64,000 nt of DNA, taken from contig OY783193.1 of NCBI GenBank assembly GCA_963678675.1, forward strand, positions 12,758,822-12,822,821, written 5' to 3'. Below the pieces are notes generated by a model. It did not search any database. It saw nothing but the letters and a program-made list of their open reading frames with translations, and had not been told where the DNA came from. Below, in pieces: positions 1 through 11,989 of the stretch; the stretch's first letter is position 1; each line of letters opens with the position of its first letter. The position numbers and the translations under genes were made by a program. The DNA is from Xiphydria camelus (Eukaryota > Arthropoda > Insecta > Hymenoptera > Xiphydriidae).

Positions 1-390
1 AGAAATTTCAGTCTATTTGACCGGCTAAATAGATAGTAACTCAGTCTAGCGAGAGTGATAGGCGCCGGGTCGCAAGCGAAGGGCCTCGACCGAGCGTGCT
101 CAGATTTCAGGAGCCTCGAGGGAGGCAACAGAAACCTTCTGCCTTTTATGCTCTCCTCGGACAAAGTGCAGACCCGCAATAAATTCGACTATTGCGGTAC
201 ACGTGTACTTCTTCGGGGATAGCACCAACCGAACGGCGCTGAATCTGCGTACTCTCCCGGCGCCAATTTTCATGCTCCAGCTCCGTGGTTTCGAAGAATT
301 TCTTCTCCCACCATGCATAGAAAAGTCATATCGATATAGGTCAAAAGTTCATAAATAATGAGATAATAGTAATTGAAACTTCTTCGCTGG
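1..390. other. Intergenic, no gene recognised
   Basis: This stretch is moderately GC-rich and CpG-bearing, with one 72-codon open frame on the minus strand. That frame has no recognisable domain, signal peptide or splice context. I see no gene here. Confidence 0.4.
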
Positions 391-505
391 CAAGTAAGTT
401 TAGCCTCATATGGTACGTATGTGTGTACAATCTATAATACATCACGATTGTAAATAGATATTTGTGATAAGTCAAAGAAACATATGAGGCTAAACTTATT
501 CACCA
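390..505. repeat. Small foldback repeat
   Basis: A 16-base arm reading AGTTTAGCCTCATATG near 399 recurs inverted near 481-496. The loop between them is about 70 bp and AT-rich. This is compatible with a small MITE; no coding content. Confidence 0.5.
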
Positions 506-604
506 GGAAAGGAAATTTAATCGCCATTATCTTATTATCTATGAACTTTAGGCCCACATCGATGTAAGATACGTTGTTGTAGATAAAAATACGTGTGTGT
601 ATAA

Positions 605-995
605 TAACATATAATATAAAACAGTTTTTATAGAAAAATTGTTAGATGTGAAACATCAAAACTCTTCTTTGTAGAAAGTATGCGATAGGAAGGATCGACC
701 ACACGTCCGTCGAAAGAACACGTGCGCCAGTGCGCATTTGTATTTATGACTGTGATACTATTAAACAGTACCGATGGTAGAGTTAAGAGAGAGTAAACTA
801 AATGCGCTTTTTGAATTAGACACAACGGTTCGTACCGTTTAATAGTATCACAGTCATAAATACAAATGCGCACTGGCGCACGTGTTCTTTCGACGGACGC
901 GTGGTCGATCCTTCCTATCGCATACTTTCTACAAAGAAGAATTTCGATGTTTCACATCTAACAATTTTTCTATAAAAACTGTTTTATATTATATG
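605..995. repeat. Foldback element (MITE-like), about 390 bp
   Basis: A near-perfect inverted repeat has its left arm around 610-770 and its right arm around 835-995. Matching landmarks are the CGATCGACCACACGTCC region at about 695 and its complement at about 890, and the pair around 740 and 845. The open frame at 628-873 merely reads through the hairpin and is not a gene. Confidence 0.75.
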
Positions 996-1324
996 TTTTA
1001 TTAATTGTTCTTTATAAATTTAACCTTTGATAAGTCAATGTGGCTACGTTGCATGACGTACAGATGCATGACCAGATGTTTTGGGCTCCATTTTTGAACT
1101 CACAGATACACACATACTACTGTACGTCAAACGTTGTCCCCACATCGCAACGAAGAACATACTTTAGAGTGTTACTGTACTTCAGTGTACCAACTTTTAG
1201 CAGGGAAAAAGCCCCTGTACCGCTCGAGAAACCTTAATTGGTGCGGAACTTATTCGTGAAATCTCGCGGCAGCTTTATCAGCCTCGCCCGGTAATCGGTG
1301 GGGAAGAAGTTATCGGTGTTATCG

Positions 1325-1425
1325 CGTTATCTTTTTCATATCAATTTGATATTTATTCCTTGCAATCACATAGGTACTATTTTCCATGTGATTGTAAGGA
1401 AGAGATATCAAATTGATGTATTAAA
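1325..1425. repeat. Short foldback related to the 42.5-43.2 kb foldback
   Basis: Two arms, around 1338-1370 and 1386-1418, share a TTGCAATCACAT / ATGTGATTGTAAGG motif inverted about a short loop. The same core, an (A)GATATC-TTCCTTGCAATCACAT hairpin, forms the centre of the larger foldback at 42740-42830. The two are therefore copies of one family. Confidence 0.6.
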
Positions 1426-1546
1426 AAATTTCATTAATATAAATAAACAATGGCTTACAACCCGGCAAGTAATTTTCAGTAGATCCAACTTATTCTTTTT
1501 CTCCGTGGAGCACGCAGTCGAAGGCTACATTCAGGAACGCCATTCG

Positions 1547-3412
1547 TTAGCTATTCTTTTTCTCGCTAACCACATTCTTCTTCGCCCCGCCGAAAACTAC
1601 TGTTCTTACGGCGACCTTTACCATGAAAACTATCAAACACACGGTGATAATCGCGACTAGAAGGAGAAACGCGTAAACATCGAGAAGCTCCACCTGCCAC
1701 CAGGTCAAGTCCATCGCGGGTGACCGGAGAGCATCGCCGCCGTGTCGAATTATATACTCCGTCCAGTAGATCGCCGTGTCTAGTGCCGACATTGGTCGAT
1801 CCAAAAATTTGGCGGAGAAAGCTTTAGCAGTGTTTCTAAAAATAGAAACGAACGAATATTGATCACCTGGGTCGATAAAACAACGAAGCGTCGATCGCTT
1901 CGCATTTCCGCGGCTCACCTGTAAATTGGATCGTTCAGGACGGAATTCAAAGCAGCGTCCAAGGACTCTACGGTTATTTCTTTGTAGTCCATCGAAACGG
2001 CAATCTTTTTATCAACGCATTTCTTGATATTGTTGTGCTGATCGCCGAAGAGTGGTATGCCTATCATGGGTACCCCATGATGGATCGCCTCTATAGTACC
2101 CATCCCCCCACCGTGGGTTATGAAGGCTCGTACGTTCTTATGCTCTGAGGAACGTATACGATGAGAGCATCGAAGCGGGGCAACGTTATCACGATTTCAC
2201 GCGCTAGTCGACTCACTCAATATCCTGATTTGGGGCATCCATGGTTGAGTCAGGATATTCTCAGGCAGACCGGGCGGCAGTTCTTGCGGACTCCCGACTT
2301 TCATGAGCACGCGAATCGGCGCGATCTTCCCCAGCGATTCGTAAATGGCGTCGAAAGTCTTCCGAGAAAACGACTCGATTTTTATCATGGAACCAAAGGT
2401 GAAGTAGACGAATCCTTCGGTGCTCTCATCGAGCCAAGTCTTCAAATCCTGTTAAGTCGAATGATTCGATATTTCGCCATTCGAAACAAGGTTAAATCGA
2501 TTTTAGTACCTCGGACAATTCGGGCCCGTCGTCCTGAATGTGCAACCCTCCGACTTCAATCACCGCCGGTGTCAGTGGCCTGTTTCCGTTCAGACTGTAA
2601 TGAGTGTTCGTCAGAATGAGGGCGATTCTCCTCTCCAGCTCTCTAACACCAGGCGCGTCGCTTCCGAAGTATTTCCTTATCAGCGCGTCTTGTGTGCTCG
2701 ACGTAAACTTGTGGAACTGGTAATTGGTGAGTGTTATGAGGAGAAAATTGGACAGTCGTTGCCAAAAGTTCATCCGCTCTCCGTAGTAGAGACGCACTTC
2801 GGAGACGAAGGCGATACTTTCGGGATTCGCGACCAGTTGGTTCAACCACGAGTAGAGCTCGGAGGTGCTCACGCCGATCACTGGCACTTTCAGTTGGTGG
2901 CCGAAAATGGCGAAGCACTGCGCACTCATCACCTGAAAGTGTGGTCGATATCAAGCGCAGTAATGCAACGCGAATAAAATATTTCACTCCGCTGCCCTCG
3001 CGTATACCTGCATGATGACGAGATCGTAGGGCGGATCCGTGGGTGGATTACGTGCAATTTCCAATAGTTTCGGATGTCCCAACTTCTCGCACACCATATT
3101 TCCGGCGAGGTTGGTGGAGGCATACATCACGCTGCTCATTGTATAATTCTTCTCCAACAAGTCCAGTGTAAAGGTTATGGGTACATGCGGCAGTCTTACG
3201 ATATCGGTATAATTTGGATAGGGTTCCTTCAGCGGAAAAGTGCTGACGATGTCCACCTGGTGACCCCTTCTGGCGAGGCCCTTCATCAGCGGTTCGAACA
3301 TATTGAAGTGGCTTCTCCCGTCGAATGGAAAGATCCCCAAGATTCGATAACCGTGACAGTAGCTAACGAATGCCGCCAGTAGCAGCGAGACAACGAACCA
3401 CGCCGACTTCAT
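1547..3412 (-). CDS. UDP-glycosyltransferase UGT-A, intact, five exons
   Basis: Family-1 glycosyltransferase that transfers a sugar from a UDP-sugar to small lipophilic acceptors in the ER lumen. Exons on the minus strand: 3412-3008, 2932-2510, 2448-2217, 2144-1919, 1835-1547. All introns are GT-AG and 61-83 bp; the total is 1575 nt, or 524 aa. The ATG at 3412 was chosen because it opens directly on a signal peptide (about residues 1-21); an in-frame ATG at 3475 would add 21 residues before it. The catalytic-base His is H35, in a GRSHF context. The full UGT signature runs from about F361 to Q389 (FITHGG... ending LFGDQ). A membrane span near 482-503 is followed by a basic tail ending KKNS, a KKxx ER-retrieval motif. 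Exon junctions match the other UGTs here. One oddity: the residue aligned with the usual dyad acid is Gln (Q135). Acceptor and sugar specificity cannot be read from sequence. Confidence 0.93.
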
Positions 3413-3524
3413 CGCGATGTCTGTCGGAAAGTACGCCGTCGGGACCGTTCGTTCTAATCTCGCTTCGTAAGACATTGGAACTTATCGCGCGTCTCGCCGA
3501 TACCCTTCAGCGACTTTTCTAAAT
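3413..3524. promoter_or_regulatory. Compact upstream region of UGT-A
   Basis: Only about 110 bp separate the preferred UGT-A start from the foldback element that begins near 3525. Any core promoter therefore lies here, inside the element, or beyond it. I do not see a clear TATA box. The call rests on position only. Confidence 0.25.
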
Positions 3525-4003
3525 ATACAGGGTGTTCATTTTAAAACTTACCACCCACGTTATCTGCGTAAAGAGACATATTTCTGAAAATCGCCGAGAC
3601 ACGTCAACAAAATTATTGAGGGGGAACATTTTTTATAAAAATTCGACGCCCCCCCCCTCAACCACCTGACTCCGGGGGCGGTAACCCCAATATTCTTAAA
3701 TGGAACAGGGGGTCGAATGATACCTCATTTTAAAGGGCTTTTAATTGTGTACATTTTGACGTCCTACTTTTCAAATTTGACATTAAAATGAGGTATCACT
3801 CGACCCCCTGTTCCATTTAAGAATATTGGGGTTACCGCCCCCGGAGTCAGGTGGTTGAGGAAGGGGGGGGGGGGGGGCGTCGAATTTTTATAAAAAATGT
3901 TCCCCCTCAATAATTTTGTTGACGTGTCTCGGCGATTTTCAGAAATATGTCTCTTTACGCAGATAACGTGGGTGGTAAGTTTTAAAATGAACACCCTGTA
4001 TAT
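3525..4003. repeat. Foldback element with ACAGGGTGTTCATTTTAAAA termini, about 478 bp
   Basis: The left end reads TATACAGGGTGTTCATTTT and the right end is its complement, with nearly perfect arms through to a loop near 3735-3775. Flanks are TA-like. A poly-G run at about 3863-3877 pairs with a poly-C run in the left arm near 3649-3657. The open frames at 3764-3994 and 3897-4376 run through the hairpin and are not genes. The element sits immediately upstream of UGT-A. Confidence 0.85.
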
Positions 4004-4900
4004 ACTCCGCTATCGGGCACTTATCGTGACGTTGAATCAGTGCAGCCACGGCTCAATTAGTTATTACCATTCAGTAGTGATTAACCTTATTGACGCCACT
4101 GTGTACTCTTGGATACGTGGATGTGAAAGTTGCCAATGTCGGGCGTTAATCGACCGATTGGTTTGCGCGGTTGCCCTGCAGGGCCGCGGAATATCGAATC
4201 TATCCAATTTTCTCGACCCACATCCCATTTGTCTCTCTCGTCGATTTCTAATCAATCCCGAAATCTCATTTCCTGCCGGTGTAGATTTTCTAGTCGACGC
4301 GAAGTTGCCGTTCGCGTCTATTCGTGTGGCTCCATATCGATTTGGTTGTACAATGGAGAGGGGAAACTTCGACTGATGGCGAGAAATAATCCCATTGCAA
4401 AAGCGTGTGGGTAACTATTAAGGGGCGAATTCAAAGCCGCTACTTTTTTCTTGTTTCAAAAACATTACGTCGTAATAAAATGTGTAAATACCTCAATCGA
4501 TGTATTTGCCTTCGAAAGCTATAACTTTTTTCTACTTTTCTGGTAGAAGTTGAATTCCACGACGAAAGAATTGTCTAGTTTTTGAGCTAATCCACTCGGC
4601 AACTCAATTTCTTTACTTCTTGGTCCTATCTAATAAAATTCAGCACGATATAATCGAAAGTCGTGGTCACCTATCACCATTAGTTAGTTGATAATCGATA
4701 TCGATAATCGAAAGTCGTGGTCACCTATCCCCATTAGTTAGTTGATAATCTATATCGATATAGTATTCAATAGTTAAAGCGGGGAAATTCAATTTGATAA
4801 AATTAGTGTTGAAGTAAATGTAAATGTCGTTATGAAATACGTTTTAGGTGCGTGATTGCGCATGCAAATGGCCTAGTAATTATGAAAGTGTGTATCTTCC
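4004..4900. other. Intergenic, no gene recognised
   Basis: This is AT-rich sequence with a local tandem repetition near 4655-4750, where the block AATCGAAAGTCGTGGTCACC occurs twice about 50 bp apart beside TTAGTTAGTTGATAATC. Overlapping frames at 4064-4414 on both strands have no recognisable product. Confidence 0.35.
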
Positions 4901-5720
4901 GAGTCGTCTTGCATCGATCTAAATAAATGATAATCACTCGGGACTAGGTCTGCAGAATACGCTGGTTCCGGAAAAACTTCCCATTCGAGCTCCATCAATG
5001 TTTCTTTCACGGCTCAAGCAACATGAGGCCGAGCGTTGTCATGAAGAAGAATCACTTTTCAGCGATTTCATGCAATTGGTGGTCGTTTTTGTATCGAATT
5101 ATCATCTAAACACGCGCTCCAAGTGTTGTTGATGACGTTCGGCAATAATTGTTTCATTCAGTTTCAACAGCTCATAATAAACGACACCTTCCACATGTCC
5201 CACCAAATTGAAAGCATTGTTTTGTGACCGTGGATGTTTCGTTTTGGTATCGACGTTGATGGTTGGCCAGGATCAATGTATGATTTTTTGCATTTCGGGT
5301 TATCGAAATAGATCCATTTCTCATCACTGGTTACGATACGCTATAAAAGACTTTTCTTTTTATGCTTTGTATTTGTAGATTCGTATCGACTTCAAGCTGT
5401 TGAGCCAATTCTCAAAGCGTTTGAGTAGGGTTTTCTTCCAATAGTGCTTGCAGTTGTTCATCTTTGAGCTTCTTCATTTGTCGTGAACATCACAGTTTCC
5501 ACTTTTGAAGCGATGAAACCAGTCTCTACATACTGCTTCTGATGGACCTGATTCAGCATAAGTTTGTACAAGTAATTGATGAGCTGCAGGAGCACTATTT
5601 TTTTAAATCTCAGTAGTGTAGAAGTACACATCGCAAAAAATAACTTGTCGCATTCCATTTTCTCAGGTTGTAGACATAGACTTGTATTAATCAAAAGCGG
5701 CAGTTTAATGACTGAATCTT
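4900..5720 (-). mobile_element. Degenerate mariner transposase, mauritiana-like
   Basis: Read on the minus strand, all three frames together spell fragments of a mariner transposase. They include an N-terminal helix-turn-helix piece (a DWFHRFKSGN-type motif in the 5460-5560 region), then the region around FENPK...PGQPSTSTPKRNIHG at about 5230-5320. A LLHDNARPHVA-type motif with the second catalytic Asp lies near 5030-5050, and a PSDYHLFRSM-type motif with the third lies near 4920-4940. Numerous stops and frameshifts break it, so it is inactive. The 78-codon open frame at 5458-5694 is part of it in shifted frames. Clear terminal inverted repeats were not located, so the ends are approximate. 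Confidence 0.7.
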
Positions 5721-6079
5721 AATGAGAAATGTCCATAATTTTTAGTGATACGAGAAGTATTGGTCGCTGCGCACGACACAAGTAGTTAGAGCCATCTACA
5801 GGAGAACAGCGGCTTTCAATGCAACCTCCTAATGCATTCTTACGTGAGAGATCAAGGCGTCGAGATTCGAACCGCCGTTCGTCATAATTGCCCTCCTGCT
5901 TTAAGACTTATATATCCTTTTCAAACGGGATTACTCGCGAATTATCAAATAGCCTGCAGCCGTAAGACAGTTGTCTCTTACATCTGTCGTATTTCGTGCA
6001 ATTTGATGTTCCTTTATCGTGATCCCTCCATCCATCGTGATACTATGATCATATAGAGAGCTAAAGAGTACACGGGGAA

Positions 6080-6622
6080 AAATGATCAGTAAAAAATCAT
6101 GGGAAAGCCCATGAATTTTTACAGTTATCCCAGTAACAGAACTCCTCGAGGTGAAACATTAAAGTTTTTAATAGATTACATTAATAGAAATAATTGCTAG
6201 TGTCAAAGAAAAACACCTTGGATTAAGAACATATTATGATCTTAACAATTTTAACAAGAATACAGATTCTTAGTCGAAGAATATATAACATGATTCAAGA
6301 ATATTGTCGTTGGAATAAGATATTCTTTCTGCGCAAAGAAAAACAATTACTCGAGCCTAACAAATATTTTCTTGCGTTAAGAAAACCACAGTTGGATCCT
6401 GGAATTATATCATGCTATTGATGGAAGAAAACATTTTGTTGGCACCTGCAATTATTTCTGTCAGTGTACAGCGTACTCTTTACAGTTCGTAATAATATAA
6501 ATTTCTGTTTATATGGTAAAATTTACCAATCTCCCGTTAACACGCTTATCTATTAAAAAATGCAATGTTTCACCTCGAGGAGCCCTGTTACTTGGATTTT
6601 CCATAAGAATTACTAATCCTTT
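6080..6622. repeat. TIR element with a nested foldback
   Basis: The block CTCCTCGAGGTGAAACATT around 6144-6165 recurs inverted as AATGTTTCACCTCGAGGAG around 6567-6585, with flanking similarity of about 60 bp on each side. Inside lies a second element (6190-6458) with ends TAATTGCTAGTGTCAA and TTGGCACCTGCAATTATT. A relative of this second element sits at 7142-7402. It is non-coding; the open frame at 6236-6421 is incidental. Confidence 0.6.
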
Positions 6623-7141
6623 CTATCTGTGTAGTTCGGTGAGTGCCTGGTACTTTTTGTACCACATATCTCACGCTTACTCGTAAGTGCAGTTAAAACT
6701 ATATGTATACCGATCTTCGATATCGAAGTCACTCTCAGGAAAGCACAGTTCTCAAGAAAAGTTTACGACGGCACAACGATCGCTGCCTCTTTTGCAACTA
6801 TTGAGCATCGATGAGGAAAAAAATGAAAAAAAGACCTATTGCCGTTGATAATGTCAACGTCGGCCCTCAATTCCCATTAATTACCCTCTCGTCGCTCGAG
6901 AAGAAACTTTGCGAGGAAGAGGTTTGCTCCCGATTATCGCCGACGGACGATCGGGTGTTTAGTTCTCTCGTCAACGGTGTAGTCACACCTCGTTCGGCTT
7001 TTCCGAGTTGATTTTTCTCCCGGGAATGTACGAGCGACATACATCTCGATGCGACCTACTTGTGTCAATCTTTCAAACGCGGTCAATTCGAGAACCACCT
7101 CTTCGAGATGAGAGCAGAGAGCGAAGAGACAGTCGTACTAA

Positions 7142-7402
7142 TAATTGCTAGTGCCAACAAATTTAGTTCATTAACCAAAAACATGATGTAATTCCAGAAT
7201 CAAGCTATGGTTTTCTTCGTGCAAGAAAATATTTAATAATCTCGAGTAATTCTTTTTTTCACGCAGGAAGAATTTCTTGTCCCAACGAAGGCATACTTGA
7301 ATCAAGAACATATATTCTTTGGTCAAGAATCTGTATTCTTAAAAATGTTTAAGATCATATTATGTTCTTGGCTCAAGAAATATTTGTTGACGCTAACAAT
7401 TC
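7142..7402. repeat. Foldback MITE, second copy of the 6190-6458 family
   Basis: The ends read AATTGCTAGTGCCAACAAAT and ATTTGTTGACGCTAACAATT. Internal landmarks (AAGAACATA, TTCTTGG) match the element at 6190-6458 in inverted order. No coding content. Confidence 0.6.
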
Positions 7403-10400
7403 TCCAAGCCAGCTATTTCTCCGTGATTTTATCTCGACACACTTGCGCCTTCTCCTCGATACAAATGTCCCATCCCGCGTGGCGCTGCAAAAGGAGAAAC
7501 TCGAGTCCGGGAAAATCTCGTCGAGTCTTATTCGCCTCTCGCGGGAGCCGAGTAGTGGCTTCTTCGCGAGAGTAGGATACGGTGACACGTAATTTGCAGA
7601 TGGAACGTATTTCGCGTCAGTGAGGATTACGTCGTTGAATGTGTGGCATGCCAAAGGAGAGTGAATTATTTTTTTCTCCATGTCTCCACGAGAGAACATT
7701 TTTATGCGGCCCTACCTCCCCATACTAACATGCAGTATATCCCGATACTTACACACTAATACACAGTGCGGGATAGTCACATTGTTGCAACATCGCCTTT
7801 TTCAGTTGTGAGCATTTTGTTGTGGTATATCAGCAAAATGTCATAATTCAGACATAACGGCGGATTTGCGGAGAAAAAAGTATTGGAGAGAAGATTAAAA
7901 GCTGTAGAAATTATGAATCGTGCAAAAGAAAGGAAGAAAAGTGATAAAGATGTCGCTACGAGCATTACGGGTCAGACTGTGTTGCCACGTTGTAGTCGCC
8001 AAATCGCCTCCACCACTGAACGATTAGAATTTCATATTTTCGGATTTTTTTTTTTCAAAAACTAGACGTCAGAAATTGCCGTGTAAAGGCTTAACAGTAT
8101 CGTCAAATTTTGCTCTACAATTTGGACTTTTTTCAAAAAAATTGTTAGAATAGTTCTCGTATGGTTGCATCAAAGCGTAAGGAAGAGCGCAATTATCGTC
8201 GATTTCAATGGAGAAATAGATAAATTTCAAAACCGAATATCTCTTTCTAAACGTCAGAATGATTTCATTCGTAAGAAAAAGTTATCAGTTTTTTTATAAT
8301 CTAAAATCTGACAAAATGTTTAAAAAATTGCTCGAAAAGTGCTACAGCGCTACAAGTACCTTAACCATAAATTATCGAGGTTGCCACTTTTCCCCGCCGA
8401 GGGTACTTCTCCCCTCGATCCTAGACTAGTCACAAACTAGTTAAACTCTCAACGCGCCAAAACTTGATCGACAGCATAAAGAAAACAAAAAGGTCCCGCT
8501 CGTTATGCGGAGGGTCGAGAAACCGCGTCGAGTCGGGGGAGAAAAACGGGACAGAAGCAATTCTGCGTGTTCGGTCGACCTTCCGACACCCTTGCCTTCC
8601 CTCAGGAACCCGAGATCCTCTTACTTCATTCGCGAGTTTCCCGCATCGTAGCGAAACAAGACAAACCTGTCACAAGTCGTATACGTGGGTCTACCGAGAA
8701 AACAGGAATTCCTTTTTTGTCTCATCTGTATCTTTCTCTTTCTCTCTCGCTACATTTCTAGCGCGAACCCCTTTCACGGTTTTCGAGTCGCATTAAGCTC
8801 CAGAAAGTCGAAAAGGAGAAGTAACGCGCGGGGTTGACTTAAGAAAGTTCATGGCGGTCTCCTCGATCCCTTTTAAGTACTCATCGTGTACGGGTCGGAT
8901 CCAGGAATAACCACAGAAGCGGTTTCGGGTTAATGAATTTACCGTTTTGAGAGAATGTGAAATTTTCTCGAATTAAATCGTGGGTCTTGCTCCTTTCGCC
9001 GTTGTTGCTCTTCATGCATTGATACTCAGAGAATTGGGAAAGGAGAAGAGAGAGAGATAGAGTGAGTGAGGGAGAGAGGTTGGAGAGAGGGTGAGAGGGG
9101 AAAGGGGAGAGGGGGAGTAAAAGAGAAGGAATGGAAGAAAGTGCTTTCCATTTCTGGTGAATCAAATGGAAAAGAAATGTATCGGCTGCTAGATAAGCTA
9201 TTAAATATTAGAGATTTTATTACATGTCAAAAATGTTTATTACGCCGTATGATTACACGTGCATAGTTCGAATTCCTTACGCGAGATAAATTCGCCAGAA
9301 GCGCGGAGTGCTTCTCAGCGATCCTGGTCCGTAATATATCTAGAATGTAACCCGCGATGGTAACCGTGGAATAGCTTAGGTAGGTACTTTTTGCCACGTC
9401 GTATAAAGTCGAGACGGGAGAGGAAGGGAGCGGATGGAAATGCTGATAGGTGTAACGTGGAGAAGGCATAAGGGAGAGCGACAGTACAAAGAAGTGGAAC
9501 GTAACCAGAACGTCAGTTTCGATTTTCGCAGAAGCAATGCATTATAGATCTTGCACGGCAAAAATAGTTTGGGCCACGATTCGAGCTGGATATTTACGAA
9601 AACTGGCGGAAGCGAATATAACGATGATGGCCCTATTTTCCTACGCATAATTGCAAACGAGGAGAACTTTTCTTAAGGAAAACAAAATGTTTATTCCTAG
9701 TATCGTTTTACCTTCAAAAGAGGTCCTTTCTAATGGAATTAATCACGTAAAACTCGTCTTTAAAAATTATGACTCGCACATGCAAGTTATTCAATACTAA
9801 TTATAAAATCCGCAAGAATCGAGAACTATAACTCGAGATGTAATTTTTATAAAATGGACAGCATCTCGCACAGGCTCCGCACGCTTCCTTCTCTGCGAAG
9901 AGCATCTCTCCTCTCGATGCTCCTCTCGCACCAAGGAAAACTTTTTCATCCTCAACCGTTTTTCCCGGAAAGGAAACTATTACTCGTACTTGTGAAAAAT
10001 ATTTAATCCAAGTTTTTCAACGAAATATATTTTTCCCGAGGAGAACAATTTTCTCTCGAGAAAGAGGATAGATTTTTCCCCCCGAGTGTACAAAACGCAA
10101 CGAAGCCAGAATTATCCTCCTCGACACAAAAAGCCTATATTTATATATCTTACGCGCAATGCTCGCTGCGAATCGGCGACCGGCGTAGAAGTCCACGGCC
10201 CGTAATGCGCAGCGAGAAATGACCCAATTAGCTCGGAATAATTTCATTCGTTAACAGAAGGTTTACAAATCTAATTACCTTCTTCGCGCGACCAGGATAT
10301 CGCGGGCGGATGCGGCTGCTGGGAAGCTCATATCGATCGATCGTCTGTCTACGTCACTAGCTAATTCACTTTCCGCGTATCAATTAGGCTCCTGCGCGAT

Positions 10401-11370
10401 CGACGTCCGGACCACCTAGGCTGTGGTACTCTCGCGCGCAAGTTCTTCGACTCGTCTCCGCAGTTGCATCCGATACGTTCGCGGCAGACGCGGGTCGATC
10501 GGATAATAGCTTTTTCCCGGGAACTAAGCGACGAGAATATTTTTGAGACTTAAGTAATTTCCCTGAATAATCTCCTTTGCTCTTCTTGTGTTGCTTCTCC
10601 TTCTCGCGCGGAGTTGGATAGCCGAACTTTTGAATCTTTTTCCGCACGACCTCCGTTCTAACGAGATCCAGTTACGAACAACTCGAACGACGGCGGAGCA
10701 GGTGTCTTTAATCGCTGATGGCGCAACTCTTATTCTTCTTTCTTCTCGTGTTTCCGTCGCTTTAAATCTTTCTTTTATTATTAATTGGTTGATAATCGTA
10801 TTCGTCCAATTACTGCCATGACTATCAACGAGCATGTCGTCTCTGAGATCCCGAGAAACAAAAAATAAATTCTTAAATGGACCGTATTATCCGGCACCGC
10901 AGTTGCGTGTTCGTGGTGTCACGCAGACATTACGCGTTTTACATCATTGAAATTTATATCGCACGTCGCTTGAGACGCAAGATATATGCCGCGCTCGATG
11001 ACGCATTTTCTCGTCACAGTCATTCGCTGGAGGCGAAGTCGACCGATCGCTTCGCTCAGTTAGCACGATGAAGCGACGGGGCTCGTAAACAAAATTGGTC
11101 ACAGTTGTGTAAATAGATGCGTCTATTTCCTAATCTCCGAAGAGATGTCGCGTTCACGAATGTATGCGTCTTTCCGTTATCGACGACGACGCCGGGACGA
11201 TGATAATTGCTTTACGTCGTGCGGCGAAAGCGAAATTGTAGTAGGTACTTATACAGTATGTTTCCACGTAACTAATTATGCGTTCGTTCTAAAGACGGTA
11301 GACACTCGTAATCGTAAGCCGCGTAAATAAGTCGCACGTTCGATACAGATACAGACGTTGACGATACGAC
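7403..11370. other. Long gene-poor stretch with a purine-rich tract
   Basis: There are many short open frames on both strands but none with a domain, signal peptide or convincing splice sites. A GA-rich purine tract lies at about 9043-9140. CpG-rich patches at about 8460-8640 and 10300-11100 raise open-frame length by chance. I see nothing I can call a gene. Confidence 0.4.
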
Positions 11371-11416
11371 GGTGTTTTCTATCTTGTTTTGCTTCCGTTT
11401 AGGTATATCCACCACG

Positions 11417-11566
11417 ATGTCTAGCGGTCAAGAAATGTCTCAAGCTGATCTGAAGAATTATGGATTTATTGAGAAAATCGCAAAGGAACACCGAGATATC
11501 GATGATTTTTTGAGGAAAAAATACCCTGACATTTCTTCAATTTTTTCCGAAAATCAAAATTTTTAA
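11417..11566 (+). CDS. Possible small exon or ORF of unknown function (49 aa)
   Basis: A short open frame starts at an ATG with A at -3 and follows a pyrimidine-rich stretch ending TTTAG at about 11400, so it could be a 3'-spliced terminal exon or a small ORF. The product is hydrophilic and charged, rich in Lys, Asp and Glu, with a central FIEKIAKEHRDIDDFLRKKY segment predicted helical. I do not recognise a family. A degraded second copy of the same segment lies just downstream at 11616-11960. That argues either for tandem duplication of an exon or for a repeat. Coding status is uncertain. Confidence 0.3.
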   Translation: MSSGQEMSQADLKNYGFIEKIAKEHRDIDDFLRKKYPDISSIFSENQNF

Positions 11567-11615
11567 AATCGAGCTCTCGACTGCTCTATGTGTATGTATG
11601 CTCGATGTATTTTTT

Positions 11616-11960
11616 CACGCTGATTCTGAAAATGATAGATTTATTGAGAAAATCTTAACCTCTTCGATACGAACGGGACATATGCTGTCCCAGTCTGGAA
11701 AATGTTTGATGTCCCATCAATGAAATTTGTAACATCATTGTTGTTCTTGTTGATGCGTCGTTATGGGGTCGATTATATACGTCTTTTAGACCTTCAGGCT
11801 TTGACAGAAAAATGATTTCGTCGTAATAATCACTTGGAGGAGAAAAACCTGTTCCCGGTAACGGGGCGCACTATTCTGATATTTTCGCCATATTGAAAGG
11901 GTTAAAGGATCACCGAAATATCGATGACCATTTGAGAATAACAAATTTTTCATGCATGAA
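11616..11960 (+). pseudogene. Degraded duplicate of the 11417-11566 segment, split by a MITE
   Basis: Segments 11616-11654 and 11902-11960 together match the 11430-11530 region; shared landmarks are ATTTATTGAGAAAATC and then ATATCGATGA-(T/C)(T/C)-ATTTGAG-like text. They are separated by a 243 bp TTAA-flanked MITE. The reading frame is not kept. Confidence 0.5.
11659..11901. mobile_element. piggyBac-like MITE, 243 bp, TTAA target duplication
   Basis: It is bounded by TTAA at 11655-11658 and 11902-11905. The ends CCTCTTCGATAC and ATATTGAAAGGG form a short imperfect terminal inverted repeat. Removing it together with one TTAA restores the continuous match to the upstream 11440-11530 copy. This is the usual test for a precise TTAA insertion. 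Confidence 0.65.
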
Positions 11961-11989
11961 ATCGTTAATATTTCATATTTTCTTCGAGA

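Noticed and set aside
2161..2977. Plus-strand open frames of 145-152 codons
   Set aside because: They are exact antisense shadows of UGT-A exons 2 and 3; splice sites and family motifs are on the minus strand.
9066..9266. Arg/Glu/Gly-rich frame in the purine tract
   Set aside because: Low-complexity GA-rich DNA gives such frames in any phase; no independent support.
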